Assembly (NCBI GenBank): GCA_964446685.1
Contig: CAYUPO010000031.1
Location: 1 to 10,625 of the forward strand
Source: CAZWRN01 sp964446685
GTDB taxonomy: Bacteria > Patescibacteriota > Microgenomatia > Daviesbacterales > UBA10151
Length of the DNA stretch: 10,625 bases
Reading direction: 5' to 3'
Below, in pieces: positions 1 through 4,642 of the stretch. How positions within the stretch are numbered: position 1 is the first letter of the stretch; each line of letters begins with the position of its first letter. The translations under genes were made by a program, and so were the position numbers. The notes under the pieces were generated by a model, which saw only the letters and a list, made by a program, of their open reading frames with translations, made no database searches and was not told where the DNA came from.

Positions 1-62
1 ATCTAATATCTAATATCTAATATCTAATATCTAATATCTAATATCTAATATCTAATATCTAA
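1..62. repeat. 7-bp tandem repeat (ATCTAAT)n
   Basis: The unit ATCTAAT is repeated eight times without a mismatch, followed by a partial ninth copy (ATCTAA). It begins at the window edge, so the true array may be longer. No reading frame or promoter is associated with it. A perfect short-unit array is prone to copy-number change by slippage. Confidence 0.97.
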
Positions 63-81
63 ATCCGAGTCAAGTTAAAAA

Positions 82-285
82 CGTCATTGCGAAGCAAGAC
101 CTGTGGTCATTGCGAGGAGGAACGACGAAGCAATCTCGCAATTAGGAATCTACCAAGTTACTTAGTTAGTTCTCAGTCACAGATTACCGCGCGTTAGTTC
201 TTTGGGAATTCGCCCGCCACGATCAGTTTCATGATTGTGGCTCCCAATGACGAAATACGTCTTGCTCACTATGTTCGCAATGACG
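82..285 (+). repeat. Dispersed palindromic element, copy A1
   Basis: The element starts with CGTCATTGCGA (82-92) and ends with its exact reverse complement TCGCAATGACG (275-285). It contains a second start-like motif (GTCATTGCGAGGAGG, 106-120), a nested hairpin (GCCACGATCA at 216-225 against TGATTGTGGC at 232-241) and one full 33-bp subunit on the reverse strand (253-285). It has no ORF of note. The reverse complement of almost the whole element is found again at 4398-4613, so this is a non-coding dispersed family of MITE-like form. Positions 286-353 to the next gene show nothing clear. Confidence 0.85.
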
Positions 286-353
286 TTTGTATCAATGTGA
301 TCTGAATTTAATTATTGCTTGGAATTCTTGTTTCTTGGAAACTTGATTATTTA

Positions 354-749
354 TTAAATATCAGTTGCAGTACCCATCAGGTTGGGGATAGTGAAGCTTC
401 CAAGGATATTAATATTAAGCACTTTTCCAACAACGATCACAATAACTACAGCCAGAGCTAGAATTGCCAAACCGATCAGAGCATTAACAATAGCTCCACG
501 AGCTTTGCCAATTGAATCTTTGTCTCCACCAGAAGTAATCCATCTAAAAGCTCCCAAAATAAGGAAAAAGAGTACCAGTAAAGCAGCCACAATATAAACG
601 ATAGTTAAAGCACTAGTTAAGATAGTTGAAGGAGCTGTTTTTGGATCAATGCCCATATTAGTTGGGGTATTTACCTGTAAAGCTAAAGCTGAGGAAGCAA
701 GTGAGAGATAACCAATTGTTGAAGCGATTCCGGCAGTTAATTTCTTCAT
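354..749 (-). CDS. Pilin-like two-TM protein P1 (T4SS-pilin family)
   Basis: A 131-residue exported protein, starting MKKLTAGIA. The first ~23 residues are a signal peptide (basic start, hydrophobic core, ending near SSALA). A short polar stretch follows, then helix 1 (IVYIVAALLVLFFLILGAF), the loop WITSGGDKDSIGKARGAIVN, and helix 2 (ALIGLAILALAVVIVIVVGK). This is the plan of VirB2/TrbC-like pilins of the T4SS_pilin type, in which two helices lie in the membrane and the basic loop faces the cytoplasm (family knowledge plus the positive-inside rule). Upstream in-frame ATGs at 773 and 764 would add residues before the signal peptide. The promoter at 760-789 overlaps them and makes 749 the best start. 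P1 is separated from the repeat-protein gene by a palindromic element and has its own promoter. Structural pilin versus another envelope subunit cannot be decided from sequence. Confidence 0.87.
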   Translation of the reverse strand: MKKLTAGIASTIGYLSLASSALALQVNTPTNMGIDPKTAPSTILTSALTIVYIVAALLVLFFLILGAFRWITSGGDKDSIGKARGAIVNALIGLAILALAVVIVIVVGKVLNINILGSFTIPNLMGTATDI

Positions 750-759
750 GTCTGAATTA

Positions 760-789
760 ATCATAGACAGCAACCAAGTTACTTGTCAA
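760..789 (-). promoter_or_regulatory. Sigma70-type promoter for P1; leaderless transcript
   Basis: Read on the minus strand, a perfect -35 TTGACA (784-789) is followed after 18 nt by TATGAT (760-765). The ATG at 749 lies 10 nt beyond the -10 box. Transcription would begin about 6-7 nt after the -10, leaving a leader of only about 3-4 nt, and no Shine-Dalgarno sequence is present. Promoter call from sequence; leaderless status inferred. Confidence 0.72.
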
Positions 790-815
790 GCTTCTGGTTT
801 TGTAAGTTTAGTAAA

Positions 816-917
816 CGTCATTGCGAGGAGTGAAACGACGTGGCAATCTGTTAATCAAAGGTTCCCCAAGGGCGCAAAGAAACGGATTGCTTCGTCACTA
901 CGTTCCTCGCAATGACG
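816..917. repeat. Compact 102-bp palindromic element (same family as A1/A2)
   Basis: The ends are ~33-bp imperfect terminal inverted repeats. The left begins CGTCATTGCGAGGAG (816-830) and runs to GGCAATC (842-848). The right is GGATTGC (884-890) to CCTCGCAATGACG (905-917). About 35 bp separate the arms. The termini are the same as in the longer elements, but the middle is missing. It starts 14 bp past the stop of the repeat-protein gene and could act as its terminator hairpin, though there is no classical U-tract. Confidence 0.85.
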
Positions 918-931
918 GTTAAGGGTTTTGA

Positions 932-2062
932 TTACATTCCTGTTCGAGGAAGTTCTCTAACAGAGCTGTATGGATAAGGTGTCGGATCCACCACTATTAT
1001 CTGTGGCTGATTAAATGTACCCTGGGTATTTCCGGTACTTGGAATTACCACTGGATTAAAACTAGGTGATGGGTTTGTCTGTGTGACAGATTGTATTGGT
1101 GCATATGAATACTCATTATTTGGCTGTGTAACTGTTTGTACGCCATTATAACTATATCCATTATTTTGCTGTGTAACAGTTCTCACCGGTTCGTAATTAG
1201 GTGAAGTGTTTTGCTGAACAACTGTTCGGATCGGATCATAGTTGGGTGAAGTATTATTCTGTGCAACCTGTCGGATCGGGTCGTAATTTGAGAAGGCAGT
1301 ACTTTGTCCAACCTGACGAATCGGGTCATAATTTGAAAATGAAGTACTCTGTCCGACCTGGCGGATTGGATCATAGTTTGAGAAAGCCGTTGTCTGACCA
1401 ACCTGGCGTACAGGATCATAGTTTGAGAAAGTGGTTGACTGTCCTACCTGTCTGATTGGGTCGTATTGAGAAAAAGCAGTTGTCTGACCAACCTGGCGAA
1501 TAGGATCGTAATTTGAAAAGGCTGTAGTCTGACCCACAGTTCTGATTGGATCGTACTGAGAAAAAGCCGTATTTTGTCCAACACGTCTGACCGCATCATA
1601 AGCAGCAAAAGCAGTAGTTTGACCGACACTCCTGATTGGATCATAAAAAACCTGGCTTAACACCTGGCCAACAGTTCTGATTGGTTCATATGATGAAAAA
1701 GTGGTTGACTGACCGACTGTTCTTACAGGCTCATAGTCTCCAAATCCTGTGCTTTGTCCTACCTGTCTAATGGGAGCATATTCGCCAAAAGTGGTAGTCT
1801 GACCAACTTGTCTGATAGGCGCATAAGGTGTCATTTCATTATTTTCTGAGATAATAACTGTTCCTGGAGCATAATCAACACGGGTTTGCTGGATCTGAAT
1901 ATTTCCAGGAGCGTAATCGGCACTAGTTACAGGAATCTGAATAGTTCCTGGTGCATAGTCTATGTCAGCCTGAGCTGCAAATGCAGGTGAAGTAATAGGG
2001 GAGAGGATTAAGTATCCCCCCAGAATCAAAGCTAATAGAGAACTTTTAGGCAGTTTTATCAT
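932..2062 (-). CDS. Secreted 15-residue tandem-repeat protein ending in LPRTGM
   Basis: A 376-residue exported protein of unknown family. Residues 1-30 are a signal peptide (MIKLPKSSLLALILGGYLIL, cleavage near AFAA). Three looser units beginning DYAPG follow (35-79), then 17 consecutive 15-residue units (80-334) with consensus YDPIRQVGQTTAFSN. Tyr-x-Pro-(I/V)-(R/Q) at the head and V-x-Q in the middle are kept, while the tail changes to Asn/Pro-rich in the last five units. The end (335-376) is non-repetitive and finishes SVRELPRTGM-stop. There is no second membrane segment. LPRTG matches the sortase LPxTG motif, but the hydrophobic segment and basic tail that normally follow are absent. A repetitive surface fibre or stalk is the most natural reading (inference). 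Its promoter lies immediately upstream and no SD is seen. Confidence 0.88.
   Translation of the reverse strand: MIKLPKSSLLALILGGYLILSPITSPAFAAQADIDYAPGTIQIPVTSADYAPGNIQIQQTRVDYAPGTVIISENNEMTPYAPIRQVGQTTTFGEYAPIRQVGQSTGFGDYEPVRTVGQSTTFSSYEPIRTVGQVLSQVFYDPIRSVGQTTAFAAYDAVRRVGQNTAFSQYDPIRTVGQTTAFSNYDPIRQVGQTTAFSQYDPIRQVGQSTTFSNYDPVRQVGQTTAFSNYDPIRQVGQSTSFSNYDPIRQVGQSTAFSNYDPIRQVAQNNTSPNYDPIRTVVQQNTSPNYEPVRTVTQQNNGYSYNGVQTVTQPNNEYSYAPIQSVTQTNPSPSFNPVVIPSTGNTQGTFNQPQIIVVDPTPYPYSSVRELPRTGM
1061..1825 (-). repeat. Coding tandem repeat, 17 x 45 bp
   Basis: Seventeen in-frame 45-bp units encode the 15-residue repeats of the secreted protein. The central units (roughly 1196-1555) are the most alike, differing mainly at residue 6 (Q/T), residue 10 (T/S/N) and residues 12-15. 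The outer units are diverged, as expected of an array that grows by unequal exchange in its centre. One unit (YEPIRTVGQVLSQVF) departs in its second half. Confidence 0.93.
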
Positions 2063-2072
2063 TAGGCCTATA

Positions 2073-2101
2073 ATTATACAACATCAGGGCTGCAAAAGCA
2101 A
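2073..2101 (-). promoter_or_regulatory. Sigma70-type promoter for repeat-protein gene; leaderless transcript
   Basis: On the minus strand, TTGCTT (2096-2101) and a perfect TATAAT (2073-2078) are separated by 17 nt. The ATG at 2062 comes 10 nt after the -10 box, so the predicted leader is about 3-4 nt, with no room for a Shine-Dalgarno sequence. The geometry is the same as at 760-789. It means the repeat protein can be transcribed independently of P2-P6. Confidence 0.75.
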
Positions 2102-2147
2102 GTTTATGGGGTGGAATTAGGAGCTAATAATTTAAACTTTGAGGTCA

Positions 2148-2561
2148 CTATTTGAATGTGCCAAGAGGATTTACTGCCGGTAGTTTAGCAAAATCAATTC
2201 CGATTAATTTGCCCACCAAGGTAACAATAACAAAAGCCATAGCCATTACCACCAGACCGATCAAGGCCGTTGTGATCTTTTTACGGGCATTGCCAACTTT
2301 TTCTTTATCCCCACCTGAAGTAATCCATTCCACAGCTCCCCAGAGTGTATAAAGCAGTGTCCCAAGCATTCCCACAACAAAGATCAGGGTAATTATGGTA
2401 TTTAAGACATTTTGAGTGGATTTGCCTGCTTCAGCTGCATTTGAAACAGGTTGCGGAACTGAACTGGGAACAGCAATATCAAATGCGTTTATAGAAGTAA
2501 AAAGGGTAGAGTAGAGCATAACCACCAAACAGAGTGCGACTAGTTTAATTGGAATACTCAT
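2148..2561 (-). CDS. Pilin-like two-TM protein P2 (T4SS-pilin family)
   Basis: A 137-residue protein. Residues 1-26 form a signal peptide (MSIPIKLVALCLVVMLYSTL, cleavage near SINA). Residues 27-50 are polar, helix 1 spans ~52-76 (IITLIFVVGMLGTLLYTLWG), the loop is WITSGGDKEKVGNARKKITT (79-98), and helix 2 is ~99-120. Its loop is the closest in the window to that of P3, with the same SGGDKEKV and ARKKIT blocks, which points to a recent tandem duplication. The ATG overlaps the TGA of P3 in an ATGA junction, so translation is probably coupled to P3. The 85-bp gap to the next gene downstream holds that gene's own promoter. Role inferred as an envelope or pilus subunit. Confidence 0.87.
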   Translation of the reverse strand: MSIPIKLVALCLVVMLYSTLFTSINAFDIAVPSSVPQPVSNAAEAGKSTQNVLNTIITLIFVVGMLGTLLYTLWGAVEWITSGGDKEKVGNARKKITTALIGLVVMAMAFVIVTLVGKLIGIDFAKLPAVNPLGTFK

Positions 2562-3016
2562 GGCTTCACTTTTACTCCATTGGTAGAAGTTGAAATATTT
2601 TCTCCGAGATAAGGAATTTTTAACCCTTTGAGAGGATTTATTCCAATGAAAGTGCCGACCAGGCTGAGAACTAAGAATGATACAGCCAAAACTATCAATC
2701 CAATCAGCGCATTAGTGATCTTTTTGCGAGCACTGGCCACTTTTTCTTTATCTCCACCTGACAGAATCCAGTCAACCGCTCCCCACAAAAAGACTAAAAC
2801 AGCACTAACGCTGGCAATAGTAAAGATCAAAGTAATAGCGTTTCTAAAAACACCACCGAGTAATGTATCTGCTGAAAGTCCATTAACCTGAACTCCAGCG
2901 TTTTCTACCGGTTGTTTAATTCCCAAAGCAGCATAGGTTGGACAGGCAAACGTAAAAAACAAGGCAAATACACTCAGCCAGCTTATTAAAATATAGTTAA
3001 ATCTTTTCATTTTCAT
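2558..3016 (-). CDS. Pilin-like two-TM protein P3 (T4SS-pilin family)
   Basis: A 152-residue exported protein. The signal peptide is residues 1-29 (to PTYA); an in-frame ATG at residue 3 (MKRFNYIL) is an equally good start. Helix 1 is at ~57-82 (ITLIFTIASVSAVLVFLWGA), followed by the loop WILSGGDKEKVASARKKITN and helix 2 at ~103-125. A 27-residue polar C-terminal tail ends GVKVKP. Among the paralogues it has one of the longest tails past helix 2. The gene ends in TGA overlapping the P2 start by 4 bp. A 132-bp spacer carrying a palindromic repeat separates it from P4 upstream, so it may be read from P4 or from a promoter I could not identify. Confidence 0.87.
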   Translation of the reverse strand: MKMKRFNYILISWLSVFALFFTFACPTYAALGIKQPVENAGVQVNGLSADTLLGGVFRNAITLIFTIASVSAVLVFLWGAVDWILSGGDKEKVASARKKITNALIGLIVLAVSFLVLSLVGTFIGINPLKGLKIPYLGENISTSTNGVKVKP

Positions 3017-3033
3017 AAAAGTAACAGCCTTTT

Positions 3034-3145
3034 TGGTATATCGTTCATCGTCAATCGTATATCGGAAGACAAAAACCAGAACTGTCTTTTATCTGTTTTT
3101 TCCGATTAACGATATACGATTTACCATCCACCATTTACGACCAAC
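3034..3145. repeat. Imperfect palindrome built on ATCGTATATCG
   Basis: ATCGTATATCG (3054-3064) has an exact inverted partner CGATATACGAT (3110-3120), and the arms extend imperfectly outward with further TATATCG- and TTTACGA-like words. It fills the P4-P3 gap. A transcript would fold into a long hairpin that could attenuate P3/P2 expression or stabilise the P6-P5-P4 message (inference). Confidence 0.75.
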
Positions 3146-3148
3146 TAT

Positions 3149-3484
3149 CTACAACAAAAACTTAATACCAGTAATCTGTTCCAGAACTTTAAAGATGACA
3201 AAAGATAGTGAAAGAACGATCAATCCAATAATTGCCCAGGTTATTTTTTGTCTGGCTTTGGAAATAGCATCTTTTTCTCCAAATGAAATAATAAAGTCAT
3301 AAGCTCCCCAAACAACCATAAAAACAACCGCAATCGCCGCCAGCATGAAGAAAAGATTGATAATAGTCGAAAGAAAATTATTAATACCAGTTTCTCCCGT
3401 TAAATCACCCTGATTGAGTTTGTTTACCACCTCAGGTGGAGTCACTTTTCCTAAAGTATCAGTAAAATTCGATGCAAGTTTCAT
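3149..3484 (-). CDS. Pilin-like two-TM protein P4, no signal peptide
   Basis: A 111-residue protein, the smallest of the set. It lacks a signal peptide: the N-terminus (MKLASNFTDTLGKVTPPEVV) is polar and helix 1 begins only near residue 38 (IINLFFMLAAIAVVFMVVWG). The loop FIISFGEKDAISKARQKITW has Phe instead of the second Gly and Glu instead of Asp in the usual SGGD block. Helix 2 is ~84-105, and the protein stops a few residues later (GIKFLL). It starts 3 bp after the stop of P5, so the two are almost certainly co-transcribed and coupled. Without a cleaved leader it presumably inserts by its first helix (inference). Confidence 0.83.
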   Translation of the reverse strand: MKLASNFTDTLGKVTPPEVVNKLNQGDLTGETGINNFLSTIINLFFMLAAIAVVFMVVWGAYDFIISFGEKDAISKARQKITWAIIGLIVLSLSFVIFKVLEQITGIKFLL

Positions 3485-3487
3485 AAT

Positions 3488-3841
3488 TTAAAAGAACCAA
3501 AATGGCTGCTCACCCAATAAGAAATATGGTAAATATCTGACAATTATGAAAGACAAAACCAGTAGTATAAATCCTATGATAGCATGTACAATTTTTTCCC
3601 GGGCTGCGGCAGTAGCGTTCTTATCTCCCTGTGAAATTATCATATCAAAAGAAGCAGTAAAGAAGAAAAATGCCAGCATGATACCGGCAACAATAAAGGC
3701 TGTAGGTACCAGATAGCTGATTAACTCACCAAAAGACTTAACGCTACCAAAAGCAAAGTTACCACTTAGTTCAACAGCTGCCTGAACTCTGGTTGGACAT
3801 AGTAAAGTTACTAGAGCTAGCAGCAAACTTGTTTTTTTCAT
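3488..3841 (-). CDS. Pilin-like two-TM protein P5 (T4SS-pilin family)
   Basis: A 117-residue protein starting MKKTSLLLALVTLL. The frame is open further upstream (to 3988), but that part overlaps P6 and would put ~49 unlikely residues before a clean signal peptide, so 3841 is chosen; it lies 4 nt after the P6 stop. The signal peptide ends near RVQA (residue 21). Helix 1 is ~43-66 (very Phe-rich, AFFFFTASF), the loop is MIISQGDKNATAAAREKIVH, and helix 2 is ~87-108. The tail is short and aromatic (EQPFWFF). SGGD is replaced by SQGD, and the loop lacks the usual Trp before it. Part of the tightly packed P6-P5-P4 unit. Confidence 0.84.
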   Translation of the reverse strand: MKKTSLLLALVTLLCPTRVQAAVELSGNFAFGSVKSFGELISYLVPTAFIVAGIMLAFFFFTASFDMIISQGDKNATAAAREKIVHAIIGFILLVLSFIIVRYLPYFLLGEQPFWFF

Positions 3842-3845
3842 ATTT

Positions 3846-4274
3846 TTAGCATTCAGTCTGTCCGGCAGGGCACTGTGGTTGAGTAAAACGATTATTTGAA
3901 TTATTTTGTGATCCATCCTGAATTTGCGGCACTTCACCTGCATAAAAAGTTCTGATGAAAGGAAAAATAGTGGGAGCCCAGTTACCAACTAAAAAGGCGA
4001 CTATCAGTAGAATAAATCCAACTAAAGCATAGCGGATTCTTTCTTTGGCAGAATTTAAAGCTTCTTTCTGCCCTTGTGCGACCATATATTCATAAGCTCC
4101 CCAGACAAACCAGATAAAAGCTAAAAATATGGCTATATAAAAGATCAGATTCAAAAACTGTGAAGCAACATAACCAAACGATGTTTGTTCAGGTCCGGTA
4201 AACTGCAGCCCTTCAGGATTGGGAATATTAGTATCTCCTTTTAGTCCAGGCAGATTAAGAGAAATTTTATTCAT
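3846..4274 (-). CDS. Pilin-like two-TM protein P6, no signal peptide
   Basis: A 142-residue protein without a signal peptide. The N-terminus MNKISLNLPGLKGDTNIPNP is polar and resembles that of P8 (MKLTLKLPSS...). Helix 1 is ~40-60 (LIFYIAIFLAFIWFVWGAYE), the loop YMVAQGQKEALNSAKERIRY lacks the Asp of the family, and helix 2 is ~82-104. A 38-residue Asn/Gln-rich tail ends with two cysteines (PQCPAGQTEC). These are the only cysteines in the protein, and they could form a disulfide outside the membrane (inference). It is the first gene of the block after the 4275-4642 spacer, and two 28-bp direct repeats sit 17 bp upstream of the start. Confidence 0.84.
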   Translation of the reverse strand: MNKISLNLPGLKGDTNIPNPEGLQFTGPEQTSFGYVASQFLNLIFYIAIFLAFIWFVWGAYEYMVAQGQKEALNSAKERIRYALVGFILLIVAFLVGNWAPTIFPFIRTFYAGEVPQIQDGSQNNSNNRFTQPQCPAGQTEC

Positions 4275-4291
4275 TCTAATATCAGCTTAAT

Positions 4292-4352
4292 ATGAGCGGT
4301 AGCGAATATCAAGCTATGCTTAAAATGAGCGGTAGCGAATATCAAGCTATGC
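4292..4352. repeat. Two 28-bp direct repeats upstream of P6
   Basis: A 28-bp sequence beginning ATGAGCGGTAGCGAATATC occurs perfectly at 4292-4319 and 4325-4352, a period of 33 bp (about three helical turns). The nearer copy lies 17 bp from the P6 ATG. On the P6 strand it contains TTGATA and CATATTAA but with too short a spacing for a good promoter. The arrangement could serve as a pair of protein-binding sites for P6-P5-P4 (speculative), or be a short duplicated repeat unit. Confidence 0.7.
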
Positions 4353-4397
4353 ATAAAACTTCTGTAACAATGTGTAAAGTAGCACCAGAATTCATTC

Positions 4398-4476
4398 CGT
4401 CATTGCGAACATAGTGAGCAAGACGTATTTCGTCATTGCGAGCATAGTGAGCAAGACGTATTTCGTCATTGCGAGC
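4398..4476. repeat. 33-bp tandem subunits inside A2
   Basis: Copies start at 4398, 4431 and 4464. The first two are full 33-bp units that differ at a single base (A/G at unit position 12), and the third is cut off after about 13 bp. The same unit is present once, reversed, at 253-285 with a partial second. Unit number therefore varies between family members. Confidence 0.85.
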
Positions 4477-4613
4477 CACAATCATGAAACTGATCGTGGC
4501 GAGCGAATATACTTGGAATTAACGCGCGGCAATCTGTATTTTAGAATCAGCTAAGTTACTAAGTTAATTCCTGGTTGCGAGATTGCTTCGTCGTTACACT
4601 CCTCGCAAAGACG
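4398..4613 (-). repeat. Dispersed palindromic element, copy A2 (inverted relative to A1)
   Basis: This is the reverse complement of the element at 82-285 along nearly its whole length. It begins CGTCATTGCGA (4398-4408), has the nested hairpin GCCACAATCA / TGATCGTGGC (4475-4500) and the shared AACGCGCGGCAATCTG block (4521-4536), and ends GATTGCTTCGTCG ... CCTCGCAAAGACG (4581-4613). It carries one more 33-bp subunit than A1, which explains most of the length difference. With the 28-bp repeats it accounts for most of the 368-bp gap between P6 and the gene upstream; no gene is visible there. Confidence 0.85.
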
Positions 4614-4642
4614 TTAATGTAGTTAGGGAAAGGGGGAGAGGT

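Noticed and set aside
82..285. Structured RNA or riboswitch at A1
   Set aside because: It lies downstream of P1 rather than upstream of a gene, and the inverted copy at 4398-4613 shows it is a dispersed element.
328..342. GTTTC-TTG-GAAAC hairpin after P1 as an intrinsic terminator
   Set aside because: The stem is only 5 bp with low GC, and no T-run follows on the minus strand.
1183..1644. Open frames on both strands inside the repeat-protein gene
   Set aside because: A 45-bp in-frame repeat keeps other frames open by periodicity; these translations have no start context, signal peptide or promoter.
1061..1825. Regular 45-bp repeats as a CRISPR array
   Set aside because: The units are contiguous with no unique spacers, keep an open reading frame, and encode a 15-residue protein repeat behind a signal peptide.
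2558..2561. TGA possibly recoded as in some CPR lineages
   Set aside because: TGA ends P3 inside a standard ATGA overlap, immediately followed by the P2 reading frame; standard code fits all genes in the window.
3842..3988. Longer P5 start at 3988
   Set aside because: It would overlap P6 by ~140 bp and place about 49 residues before a clear signal peptide; ATG at 3841 follows the P6 stop by 4 nt.
4398..4476. 33-bp tandem units as a CRISPR array
   Set aside because: Units directly abut each other without spacers, there are only two full copies, and they belong to a dispersed element also present at 82-285.
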